From Grimontia kaedaensis (GTDB taxonomy: Bacteria > Pseudomonadota > Gammaproteobacteria > Enterobacterales > Vibrionaceae), in contig NZ_CP082275.1 in assembly GCF_023746615.1 (NCBI RefSeq), positions 1,860,001 through 1,924,000 on the forward strand: a DNA stretch of 64,000 bases, in the 5' to 3' direction. The notes beneath the pieces were generated by a model that was given only the letters and a program-made list of their open reading frames with translations, ran no database searches and was not told the DNA's origin. Positions 1 through 8,088 of the stretch are shown here, piece by piece. The translations under genes and the position numbers were made by a program. Position 1 is the stretch's first letter, and every line of letters begins with the position of its first letter.

Positions 1-149
1 GTCTTTTTATCGCCTTTTTCCTCGTCCGCGAAGACAAGGTTAGCAGCTTCGTCGAATTCCTTTTTACGGCGACTGCTATAGGCCCAAAGCACAATTACAA
101 TGAAGCATACGAAAATCGCTAGCGTCCATAGGGCATGAAAAGATGCCAT
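1..149 (-). CDS. ccoQ: Cbb3-type cytochrome oxidase small subunit CcoQ, partial
   Basis: Reads ATG at 149 down through the left window edge without a stop, giving about 49 residues beginning MASFHALWTLAIF. One membrane segment (about residues 7-24) is followed by an RRKKEFDEA basic/acidic tail, the usual build of CcoQ, a small subunit that stabilises the cbb3 terminal oxidase in the inner membrane. An AAGGAG ribosome site lies just upstream and overlaps the end of ccoO. It is third in the ccoN-ccoO-ccoQ order; ccoP would be expected beyond the window edge. Recognition rests on position and topology because the protein family is short and variable. Confidence 0.85.
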   Translation of the reverse strand, partial: MASFHALWTLAIFVCFIVIVLWAYSSRRKKEFDEAANLVFADEEKGDKK

Positions 150-158
150 AAGAGCTCC

Positions 159-770
159 TTACTTCATCGCGTGGCCGAGTGACTGCAAGTAAGCGATGAT
201 GGCATCCATCTCCGTCTTACCTTCAACGTCTGTTTTCGCATTTGCAATTTGCTCATCAGTGTAAGGAACACCGAACATATCGCGGAAAACAGTCAGTTTC
301 TTAGCTGTGTTGTCGCCTGTCAGAACATTCTCTGCCAACCAAGGGAAGCCAGGCATGTTTGACTCAGGCACAACCGCACGGGGGTCGATAAGGTGAACGC
401 GGTGCCACTCATCAGAGTAACGGTCACCAACGCGCGCCAAATCTGGACCTGTACGCTTGGAGCCCCATAGGAATGGGTGTTCCCAAACACTTTCACCCGC
501 CACAGAGTAGTGGCCATAGCGCTCAGTTTCTGCACGGAATGGACGGATCATTTGGCTATGACAAACATTACAGCCTTCACGGATGTAAATGTCTCGGCCT
601 TCCATCTCTAGCGCAGTGTAAGGGCGCAGGTTATCGACAGGTTCGGTCGTTTGCTTTTGGAACAACAGCGGGGTGATTTCAACAAGCGCACCTAAGCTGA
701 TAGCAATGACCGTGAGGATAGCGAAAAGACCAACATTCTTTTCTACAATTTCATGACGACTAGAACTCAT
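159..770 (-). CDS. ccoO: Cbb3-type cytochrome c oxidase subunit II, CcoO
   Basis: Membrane-anchored monohaem cytochrome c that passes electrons to the catalytic CcoN subunit of the high-affinity cbb3 oxidase, used in microaerobic respiration. The 203-residue protein has one N-terminal membrane segment (about 13-33). Its periplasmic haem site CNVCH lies at residues 67-71 in the family motif REGCNVCHSQMIRPF, and the C-terminal half contains the axial-methionine region (ESNMPGFPWL). It lies 12 bases after ccoN on the same strand and is followed by ccoQ, so the three form one transcript. Length and motifs are normal for the family. Confidence 0.97.
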   Translation of the reverse strand: MSSSRHEIVEKNVGLFAILTVIAISLGALVEITPLLFQKQTTEPVDNLRPYTALEMEGRDIYIREGCNVCHSQMIRPFRAETERYGHYSVAGESVWEHPFLWGSKRTGPDLARVGDRYSDEWHRVHLIDPRAVVPESNMPGFPWLAENVLTGDNTAKKLTVFRDMFGVPYTDEQIANAKTDVEGKTEMDAIIAYLQSLGHAMK

Positions 771-782
771 TCGTTGGTCTCC

Positions 783-2210
783 TTATGCTGCTTGCTCAAT
801 GGATTTGAGGCTTGCTTTTGGTGCGGCAATAGTCTTGTAGGTGTTGTAAGCCATCAAGAGCATGCCTGACCAGAAGATTGCGCCACCAACGAAACGTACA
901 AAGTAGAACGGATAAGACGCTTCCAAAGATTCTACAAAGCTGTAAGTCAGTGTGCCGTCAGTGTTAACTGCACGCCACATCAGACCCTGCATTACGCCGG
1001 AAATCCACATTGCAACGATGTACAGCACGGTACCTACAGTTGCTAGCCAAAAATGGACATTGATCAGGTTGATAGAGTACATACGCTCTTGCCCGAACAA
1101 TTTTGGAATTAGGTGGTAAACCGCACCGATTGATACCATCGCTACCCACCCCAAGGCTCCGGAGTGAACGTGGCCGATTGTCCAGTCGGTGTAGTGTGAC
1201 AGTGCGTTAACTGTCTTGATTGCCATCATCGGACCTTCGAAGGTAGACATACCGTAGAAAGACAGAGAAACAATCAGGAATCGGAGGATTGGGTCATAAC
1301 GCAGTTTGTGCCAAGCACCTGACAGGGTCATGATACCGTTGATCATGCCACCCCAAGATGGAGCAAACAGGATAATAGACATCACCATACCCAGTGACTG
1401 AGTCCAGTCAGGCAGGGCAGTGTAATGCAGGTGGTGAGGACCTGCCCAGATGTACAGAGAAACCAGTGCCCAGAAGTGAACGATAGAAAGGCGATAGGAG
1501 TAAACCGGACGACCTGCTTGTTTCGGTACGAAGTAGTACATCATACCCAAGAAACCTGCAGTCAAAAGGAAGCCTACAGCATTGTGACCGTACCACCATT
1601 GGATCATGGCATCTATTGCGCCTGCATATATCGAATATGACTTCATTCCAGACACTGGAATAGCCATGCTGTTTACGATGTGCAGAACAGCGACTGTGAT
1701 GATGAATCCACCGAAGAACCAGTTAGCAACATAGATGTGCGAGGTTTTTCGTTTGATCATGGTTCCGAAGAACACGACGGCGTATGACACCCACACAACC
1801 GCAATGGCGATATCGATTGGCCATTCCAGCTCAGCATACTCTTTACCACTGGTGAATCCCATTGGTAGTGTTATTGCTGCAGACAGAATGATTGCTTGCC
1901 ATCCCCAGAAGGTAAATTCAGCCAGCTTGCCTCCGAACAATCTTGTCTGACAGGTGCGCTGCACGACGTAATAAGACGTCGCAAACAGGGCGCTGGTACC
2001 GAACGCAAAAATCACCGCATTAGTATGCAGTGGGCGTAAACGGCTATAAGTCAGATAAGGAATGTCGAAGTTCAGCGCAGGCCATACCAGCTGAGCGGCT
2101 ATTAGAACACCAACACCCATGCCCACAATTCCCCATAGGATAGTTACCAAGGTGAATTGACGGACAACGCGGTAGTTGTATTCCAGTTCAAGCTGCTTTT
2201 CTTGGCTCAT
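783..2210 (-). CDS. ccoN: Cbb3-type cytochrome c oxidase catalytic subunit I, CcoN
   Basis: Catalytic haem-copper subunit that reduces oxygen to water and pumps protons. From the ATG at 2210 (MSQEKQLELEYN) it is 475 residues, the standard CcoN length. A longer frame opens at a GTG at 2246, but the added residues are not family-like. About twelve hydrophobic helices are visible. Conserved His clusters include RPLHTNAVIF, WWYGHNAVGF and AGPHHLHYTALP, with HVHSGALGW near the C-terminal third; these fit the low-spin haem, CuB and high-spin haem ligands. First gene of ccoNOQ. A weak FNR-like site lies about 100 bases upstream. Confidence 0.97.
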   Translation of the reverse strand: MSQEKQLELEYNYRVVRQFTLVTILWGIVGMGVGVLIAAQLVWPALNFDIPYLTYSRLRPLHTNAVIFAFGTSALFATSYYVVQRTCQTRLFGGKLAEFTFWGWQAIILSAAITLPMGFTSGKEYAELEWPIDIAIAVVWVSYAVVFFGTMIKRKTSHIYVANWFFGGFIITVAVLHIVNSMAIPVSGMKSYSIYAGAIDAMIQWWYGHNAVGFLLTAGFLGMMYYFVPKQAGRPVYSYRLSIVHFWALVSLYIWAGPHHLHYTALPDWTQSLGMVMSIILFAPSWGGMINGIMTLSGAWHKLRYDPILRFLIVSLSFYGMSTFEGPMMAIKTVNALSHYTDWTIGHVHSGALGWVAMVSIGAVYHLIPKLFGQERMYSINLINVHFWLATVGTVLYIVAMWISGVMQGLMWRAVNTDGTLTYSFVESLEASYPFYFVRFVGGAIFWSGMLLMAYNTYKTIAAPKASLKSIEQAA

Positions 2211-2308
2211 ATTGCATGCTTCCACTTTTTTAATTACTACACTCACGTACTACAAAGTGACTTAAACGTCACAATGCCACCCCAGAAGCAATGCAATGCG
2301 GATAGTGA

Positions 2309-2322
2309 TTGATTTATACCCA
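2309..2322 (-). promoter_or_regulatory. Possible FNR/ANR-type box upstream of ccoN
   Basis: TTGAT-TTAT-ACCCA resembles the anaerobic regulator palindrome TTGAT-N4-ATCAA at 8 of 10 positions. It lies about 100 bases before the ccoN start. cbb3 operons are commonly FNR-controlled, which supports it, but the right half-site is poor. A second lone TTGAT occurs at 2324. Confidence 0.3.
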
Positions 2323-2486
2323 CTTGATGCATTCCATTGCTATTTCATTGTAAAAGTGGCATTTTCATCGATAATAATACTTCAGTTATTCAGTTAAATA
2401 CAGGGTCGAACCCACACTCGGTTTACGCTCGGGTAACATTTCTACTAAAACTTTGAGCTCTGTAACACGGGAAAAGTATAAATCAC

Positions 2487-2897
2487 ATGGCAGCAGAAAA
2501 ACTAACCACAGGTCGTTTAGTACAAATATTAGTCGTTATGACGGTGCTTATAGCGGCTTTTATTTGGCGAACGCTAGAATATTCCGAATCCACTACTTTG
2601 CCGAAATGTTCAGTGGTGGCGGGAAGTTGCAGCGTTTTACTTCACGGCGAAACGATTGAAATTGAGTTTGAAAATCAAGACGATAAAACCCAGATTATGC
2701 GGGTGATCTCAGTGTTCGAGCCTGGTGAACTACGTCTGTTAGGAGAACCTGATGTTGTCATAACTTCTCACACAGTTTTGGCAACCGAAGGTGAAAAACG
2801 TGCCTATATTTATGGTTTACCTGTGGATGTTAATTACGGGCCAGCGCAAAAATGGATGTTATTCATTGATCAAGATCAATTAGAAATTAACTTTTAA
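2487..2897 (+). CDS. Conserved membrane-anchored hypothetical protein
   Basis: A 136-residue protein with one N-terminal membrane segment (about residues 11-27, LVQILVVMTVLIAAFIW) and a C-terminal domain of about 100 residues predicted to be exported. That domain looks rich in beta strands and contains two Cys near residues 41 and 48. It is divergent from ccoN. A gene of this kind beside ccoNOQP is common in vibrios, so a link to the oxidase or to copper handling is conceivable, but no known motif supports this. Ribosome-site signal before the ATG is weak (GGGAA, 14 bases). Function unknown. Confidence 0.75.
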   Translation: MAAEKLTTGRLVQILVVMTVLIAAFIWRTLEYSESTTLPKCSVVAGSCSVLLHGETIEIEFENQDDKTQIMRVISVFEPGELRLLGEPDVVITSHTVLATEGEKRAYIYGLPVDVNYGPAQKWMLFIDQDQLEINF

Positions 2898-3012
2898 CAT
2901 CGAATTAATATTTGTGCGAAATGCATTAACAATTTTCCGTTTGAATGTTTAAATCAACTGAACGCCTCAAATTCCATATTAAAACAGCTATAGGCTGCTT
3001 TTTTACTGCATG

Positions 3013-3630
3013 TTATTCTGATGAATTACCAAAATAAAAGGCTTGATGACGTACCGCTTTAGCGTTTATTGAGGACAAGTAATGGATTAGATCTGAAGTA
3101 TCTGTTGCAATATCGGCACACTTAGGTCCTTGGGTGTATTGATGGGTTCCAATAATAACGTGGTTGACCTTTATGCCTTTACTCGGGAATTTGCTGATAT
3201 GGGAGAGTTCGCAAAGCTTAAGGTGAAGGTCCTTTAGAGACTGGCCACTTTTCTCATCATTCGGGACGATAACATAGGTGAGAGAAAGCTCATCAGTTTC
3301 CTGCGAGAGCCCTTCATGTAACGACGCGAAGAAGCTTTCTTCGATTGGTATAGACAATTGACGAATCGATTCTTCGGTAACAACTACAACGACACCATTT
3401 ACGGGACCAACATAACGTGTTGCCCAGTCAAATTCACCAGCAATCATGCCACGGTCAAAGGTCAAACAATGCCGGTATCGGACACGGGGTTCATCAGCGG
3501 CAATCGCATATCCGTCTTGCTCGTTATCCGCCAAATAAATAACGGTATTGCCTTTTTGGGCGAGACGTTTGCTAATTATTTGTCCTAAGGGAAGATTCGC
3601 ATTAATTACGATATAGAGCTGGCTGTCCAT
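3013..3630 (-). CDS. Hypothetical protein with Rossmann-like N-terminus
   Basis: About 205 residues from an ATG at 3630; a longer frame begins at a TTG at 3654, and neither start has a good ribosome site. The N-terminus (LYIVINANLPLGQIISKRLA) has the beta-strand, glycine turn, helix look of short-chain dehydrogenases. A later strand (VNGVVVVVTEES) sits where such enzymes continue, but the YxxxK catalytic pair is not evident, so it may be a non-enzymatic relative. It stands alone between ccoN's divergent neighbour and the FIST gene, on the opposite strand to both. Function unknown. Confidence 0.65.
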   Translation of the reverse strand: MDSQLYIVINANLPLGQIISKRLAQKGNTVIYLADNEQDGYAIAADEPRVRYRHCLTFDRGMIAGEFDWATRYVGPVNGVVVVVTEESIRQLSIPIEESFFASLHEGLSQETDELSLTYVIVPNDEKSGQSLKDLHLKLCELSHISKFPSKGIKVNHVIIGTHQYTQGPKCADIATDTSDLIHYLSSINAKAVRHQAFYFGNSSE

Positions 3631-3790
3631 TGCGCGCGCAGTTTTTTTGGTCAATGTTGGCGATTCTATCGTCTATTAATAGAGAATTCAGTGATTAAGC
3701 GAAAAGAATCACGGTAAATACTGGTGTTTGCAGAAGTGAGAGAGCTATTATTGAACGTATTGCCGCAAACAGCCGTGTAGATGTAAGTAA

Positions 3791-4984
3791 ATGAGAATTG
3801 CGACATCATCATCGACAGCCCCCAATGCCAGTGAGGCCATCCAAGCAATTGCAGAAGAGATCTCGAGGAAAATCTCGACACCTTCTTTGATGCTTGTTTA
3901 TTACACCGAAACGCAAGATGCCGAAGGTATCTTGTGCGAAATCAATCGCCGTTTTCCCACCACTTGTGTTGTTGGTTGTTCATCATGCCAAGGCACCATG
4001 ACTGATAAAGGCTATGTGGGCGGGCACACCCTTGCTGTTTGGGCAGTTGAAGATCCAGAAGGCGCATATGGTTCAGCGCTATGCGAATTAAAGCAGGGCG
4101 ATGATATCGCAGAATCAGCTAGCACTGTGCTTAGCAAAGCGATAGACAGAAGCGGCAGACCCGGAGAGCTTCCAGCACTTATCACGCTTCATGCAACACC
4201 GGGCCACGAAGAAACTATCTTAAGTGCAATACGCGACGAACTTGGTGTAAATGTACCTATTATTGGGGGGTCAGCTGCTGACGATGGTGTCAGTGGAAAA
4301 TGGTCACTGTTAGATAACGAGCGCGTTACGTCTAATGGCATCTCCATGGCTGTCTTCTTTCCATCTGCACGCGTCAGTTACTCTTTTCACAATGGGTATG
4401 CGGCAATGGGGTTAAGTGCCATTGCCACCAGAGTGGATGGAAGGACGCTGGTTGAGTTGGATGGTAAACCAGCATTCAACGTTTACTCAAAGTGGTATTT
4501 CGAAGCCACTGGCAGCGAAATTAATCCTGACGCATTGTTTGCAAAATCCACACTCTTTCCCCTTGGTCGACAGACCGGTGAAATACATGGCATGCCTTAT
4601 TACACGCTTTCCCATCCTGCGACAGTGTCGCCAGAAGGCGGCATACAAATGTTCTGTAACATACAAGAAGGTGAGACGGTTCATTTCATGTCAGGTACGA
4701 CAGAAATGTTGGTATCGCGAGCAGGGCGCGTAGTGGACTCTGCCAACGACCATGATAAGAACACTCGTGATCCCATAGGTGGATTAGCGATCTACTGCGC
4801 AGGATGTATGTTACATGTTAGCGATTCTCTGCACAGCGTCGCAGCGAACATGCGTCTTTCTATGCATCATGCTCCTTTTATTTGCCCGTTCACATTTGGC
4901 GAGCAGGGACAGTTTCTCGGCGGGGAAATTGCCCACGGTAATTTGATGATATCCGCCGTATTGTTCCACAAGGAAGAGCTATGA
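3791..4984 (+). CDS. FIST-domain sensor protein (NosP-like)
   Basis: A 397-residue soluble protein with FIST_N (about 25-220) and FIST_C (about 225-370) domains. Signs are the small-molecule-domain stretches CVVGCSSCQGTMTDKGY, PIIGGSAADDG and the GGLAIYCAGC motif near the C-terminus. In Pseudomonas, Shewanella and Vibrio such proteins, named NosP, bind haem, sense nitric oxide and control a kinase encoded next door. Here the stop codon overlaps the start of a hybrid kinase by four bases (ATGA at 4981), so the two are translationally coupled. Haem or NO binding is inferred from family and context; the haem ligand cannot be assigned by eye. Confidence 0.85.
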   Translation: MRIATSSSTAPNASEAIQAIAEEISRKISTPSLMLVYYTETQDAEGILCEINRRFPTTCVVGCSSCQGTMTDKGYVGGHTLAVWAVEDPEGAYGSALCELKQGDDIAESASTVLSKAIDRSGRPGELPALITLHATPGHEETILSAIRDELGVNVPIIGGSAADDGVSGKWSLLDNERVTSNGISMAVFFPSARVSYSFHNGYAAMGLSAIATRVDGRTLVELDGKPAFNVYSKWYFEATGSEINPDALFAKSTLFPLGRQTGEIHGMPYYTLSHPATVSPEGGIQMFCNIQEGETVHFMSGTTEMLVSRAGRVVDSANDHDKNTRDPIGGLAIYCAGCMLHVSDSLHSVAANMRLSMHHAPFICPFTFGEQGQFLGGEIAHGNLMISAVLFHKEEL

Positions 4985-7071
4985 CAGGCGCAATCTCAGA
5001 GAAGTTGCAAGAAACACTGTTCGAACTGAACCGTGTTGAAGAGAGAGAGCGGAAATTCAAGGAAGAAAATAGTGCGATCCTGTCGGCTATATCTGCCATG
5101 TCTGGCGCCAGCAACAAAATCGAGGTCTTTAACACTCTACTCAAAGTGATTGAGCGTTATGTTTCTTTTGATAATGCCCTGGTACTGACCCGCAATAAAG
5201 AAACAGAAGACTCCTATTCCTGTTTAGTTTCTACATCACATAATGTGGAAAATTTCCTTTGGAAGGACGGAGGAACATTTTCCCGTTGCGTTAATGGCCA
5301 AACAGTCGTGCTTTACGCTCCAGATCGTGTGAAAGAATTTTCGCTGTTACACAACGAGGATTTTGATTCATGCCGTTCTGCCATCATCACTGGTATGACA
5401 GTGAATGCCAGCGAATCCATTTTGATCCTATTCGCATCGGAAAAAGGGCGTTTTGATACCAAGGCCCAGCAAGTTATTGAACGTTTCAGACCACTTATTG
5501 AGCGAACTATTATTGATATCGATTACCGGGAACGCCTTCAATGTCTGGTATCGGTAAAAACTCAGGAACTCACAGCAAGCCGGCAGCGATTCCGTGACTT
5601 TGCGAAAACGGCTGGCGACTGGTTCTGGGAAATAAATAACAACCTGCAATTTACATATCTGTCTTCACCTTCCAATGAATTGTATTCTGCTGAACCGCAG
5701 GCGATCATGAATCAACTCAATCGTCAGCCCGATGTGAAGCATAAACTGTTAGACCTTATCCAGCTGAAGCAACCTTTCTCAGAAGTAGAGTGGAAGGTTT
5801 ACCACGAAGGGAAGGAACAGTGGATCAGCCTTTCTGGCCGTCCTTATTATGACAAGCGCGGAAATTGCATGGGTTTCCGTGGTACCGCCAAAGATATTAC
5901 TGCTCGTAAGCAACGCGTACATGAACTGCAACAGGCGAGGCAACAGGCTGAATCTGCTAACGCTGCGAAATCTCAATTTCTCGCGATGATGAGTCATGAA
6001 ATACGCACACCATTAAATGCGGTTATGGGCTTGTTAGACACACTGCAGCAATCACCACTGGATAATGAGCAAGCTGTCTGGGTTTCCCAAATGGATAAAT
6101 CCGCGCAGTTGCTGCTCACCATCATCAATGATGTCCTTGACTTATCAAGGATTGAGTCAGAGCGATTTTCTCTACACCCTGAAAGCATGAACCCACGTGA
6201 CAGTGTCACTGTTGTGTTTTCCCAGTTGAATGAAGTGTCGTCCAAAAAAGACATTCAAATGGAGATGGATATCGCTGATGACGTGCCAGACAACATCTAT
6301 CAGGATGGAAATCGCTTCACACAGATATTATTGAATCTGGTTGGTAACGCAGTGAAATTTACCGAGCACGGTAAAGTGAAAGTATCGATGCGCGTGCTAA
6401 ATGGGAGGTTGAAACTCTCGGTGCAAGACACCGGGATTGGTATCAATGCCGAGCGCAAGAAAGATGTATTCCAACCATTTACCCAAGCGGACGGCAGTAT
6501 CACACGACAGTACGGCGGAACAGGACTTGGCCTTTCTATCTGTAAAAAACTCGTCTCTATGATGAATGGCAGCATAGATTTTGAAAGCGAGCTAGGCGTT
6601 GGTACTACTTTCTACATCGATATTCCATTGATCGAACCTTCACCAACTGAACCTGTGAAAAAAGACAACACAGACAACAGTGACCTGCATTCTTTGAATA
6701 TCTTGGTTGCGGAAGATAGCAAAGCTAATCAGATGGTCGTGAAGTTGATGCTGGAAAAAGCAGGGCATCACGTTGTCGTCGCTAACAACGGCAAAGAAAC
6801 TGTTGATTTGGTTCACGATGGTCGTGTTCAATTCGATATGATTTTAATGGACATGTCTATGCCGGTTTTATGTGGTGTAGAAGCAACCAAACAGCTACGC
6901 GCTGAAGGGTATACCTTGCCAATTATCGCTTTAACAGCAAACGCTATGAATGAAGACAAAGAGCGCTGTATGGAAGCAGGCATGGATGATTTCGTGACAA
7001 AACCAATACGTGCAGTGGTTCTAAAACAGGCGTTACGGCGTCACGTAAAGGTTGGCGCACAAATAAATTAG
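4981..7071 (+). CDS. Hybrid sensor histidine kinase, VpsS/NahK-like
   Basis: A 696-residue cytoplasmic hybrid kinase without membrane segments. Order: short coiled coil (1-45), GAF-like region (about 45-190), PAS domain (about 200-315, ending GFRGTAKDITARK), HisKA with SHEIRTPLN and phospho-acceptor His339, HATPase with N box (NLVGNAVKF), G1 (DTGIGI) and G2 (GGTGLGL), then a receiver domain with Asp624 in ILMDMSMP and the TKP lysine. It overlaps the FIST gene, the arrangement of NosP-NahK and of V. cholerae VpsS, which feeds the LuxU phosphorelay and biofilm control. The same role here is inference. A matS site lies inside the gene at 6197. Confidence 0.9.
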   Translation: MTGAISEKLQETLFELNRVEERERKFKEENSAILSAISAMSGASNKIEVFNTLLKVIERYVSFDNALVLTRNKETEDSYSCLVSTSHNVENFLWKDGGTFSRCVNGQTVVLYAPDRVKEFSLLHNEDFDSCRSAIITGMTVNASESILILFASEKGRFDTKAQQVIERFRPLIERTIIDIDYRERLQCLVSVKTQELTASRQRFRDFAKTAGDWFWEINNNLQFTYLSSPSNELYSAEPQAIMNQLNRQPDVKHKLLDLIQLKQPFSEVEWKVYHEGKEQWISLSGRPYYDKRGNCMGFRGTAKDITARKQRVHELQQARQQAESANAAKSQFLAMMSHEIRTPLNAVMGLLDTLQQSPLDNEQAVWVSQMDKSAQLLLTIINDVLDLSRIESERFSLHPESMNPRDSVTVVFSQLNEVSSKKDIQMEMDIADDVPDNIYQDGNRFTQILLNLVGNAVKFTEHGKVKVSMRVLNGRLKLSVQDTGIGINAERKKDVFQPFTQADGSITRQYGGTGLGLSICKKLVSMMNGSIDFESELGVGTTFYIDIPLIEPSPTEPVKKDNTDNSDLHSLNILVAEDSKANQMVVKLMLEKAGHHVVVANNGKETVDLVHDGRVQFDMILMDMSMPVLCGVEATKQLRAEGYTLPIIALTANAMNEDKERCMEAGMDDFVTKPIRAVVLKQALRRHVKVGAQIN
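6197..6209. other. matS site 1 (MatP binding)
   Basis: GTGACAGTGTCAC fits the matS consensus GTGACRNYGTCAC exactly. It lies inside the hybrid kinase gene. It is one of six perfect sites in this window and marks the Ter macrodomain. Confidence 0.85.
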
Positions 7072-7090
7072 TTGTTATCTGTTCGTTTTC

Positions 7091-7121
7091 TTTTAGTAAG
7101 TGACGCTGTCACTTACTAAAA
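7091..7121. repeat. 31-base perfect palindrome containing matS site 2
   Basis: Arms TTTTAGTAAGTGAC and its exact complement flank GCT. The centre (7100-7112, GTGACGCTGTCAC) is a perfect matS site. The palindrome lies between the convergent kinase and cbbR genes and includes the last codons and TGA stop of cbbR. It lacks a T-tract after the stem on either strand, so it is not a standard terminator, although the stem could stall transcription. A MatP site is the better reading. Confidence 0.85.
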
Positions 7122-8035
7122 GAGCAACGCTTAATTATCTTATCCTTATAATTATTTACACTTAACAAATAGTTACTGAACGCTTGTGCGATCGGTGATA
7201 GCTCCTTGTCACTTCGATGAACCAAATACCAATGCCGTATAATAGGCATGTCTTCCACATCCAACACTGTCAGTTTGCCTGCTTCCAGTTCAAGAGAAAT
7301 AGTGTGGCTGGACACTATTCCCATACTTAAACCGGCAGACACAGCCTGTTTAATCGCTTCACTTGCACTCATTTCCGCAGAGACATTCAGTTCGTGTCCG
7401 CGCTGAAGAAAAAAGCGTTCAATCGAAAACCGCGTGCCAGAACCTTTCTCTCTCACAACCATAGGTTCATTAGCTATCACAGATAATGGAATCTTCTTTT
7501 GTTGGCTAAGCGGATGATTCACAGGGGCGATGACCACCAGTGGGTTCTCCATAAATACTGTGGCTTCTACATCAAACTCTGCTGGCGGTTTTCCCATGAT
7601 CACCAGGTCACAATCGTTGCTCTTAATATCTTTGAGCAACTGCTCTCTGTTCGTCACTTTCAGACTGATTTTAATGCCCGGATGTTGCTGGGAAAACTCA
7701 GCCAGAAGTTTGGCGGCAAAATAGTTCGCGGTGCTGGCAACGGTCACTTTAAGTTTGCCGCAGGTCAGTGATTTCATGTTCTCAAACGCATCTTCCGCAT
7801 CGCGCAGTTGTTCGGAAATGCGTTCGCAGTAACCTAAAAGTTCTTCACCGGCATGAGTGAGATACAGGGATTTCCCTAAATGCTCAAATAACGGCAAACC
7901 AATATTGTCTTCGAGCTGTTTAATTTGCATTGAAACGGCAGGTTGGGTGAGGTGTAGTTCAGAGGCAGCGCGCGTGAAACTTAAGTGCGTCGCCACCGCT
8001 TGAAAGATATTGAGCTGTCTTAACGTCAAATGCAT
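7109..8035 (-). CDS. cbbR: LysR-type regulator CbbR
   Basis: A 308-residue LysR-family activator. The N-terminal winged helix-turn-helix (about 1-60, LRQLNIFQAVATHLSFTRAA) is followed by a linker helix and a two-lobed periplasmic-binding-like effector domain (about 90-295). CbbR proteins sense Calvin-cycle intermediates or NADPH and switch on cbb operons. Assignment rests on the family and on its place 53 bases after cbbO in the same direction. Placement downstream of the operon it controls, rather than divergent from it, is less usual. AAGGAAGG precedes the ATG at good spacing. Its target is likely the palindrome at 13328-13350. Confidence 0.88.
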   Translation of the reverse strand: MHLTLRQLNIFQAVATHLSFTRAASELHLTQPAVSMQIKQLEDNIGLPLFEHLGKSLYLTHAGEELLGYCERISEQLRDAEDAFENMKSLTCGKLKVTVASTANYFAAKLLAEFSQQHPGIKISLKVTNREQLLKDIKSNDCDLVIMGKPPAEFDVEATVFMENPLVVIAPVNHPLSQQKKIPLSVIANEPMVVREKGSGTRFSIERFFLQRGHELNVSAEMSASEAIKQAVSAGLSMGIVSSHTISLELEAGKLTVLDVEDMPIIRHWYLVHRSDKELSPIAQAFSNYLLSVNNYKDKIIKRCSFSK

Positions 8036-8088
8036 AACAACCTTCCTTGTTTCTTATGCAGAGAGTGCTTTTAATGAACAGCGAATGA

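Noticed and set aside
7091..7121. Palindrome read as an ordinary bidirectional terminator
   Set aside because: No T-tract after the stem on either strand; the exact matS core is a better explanation.
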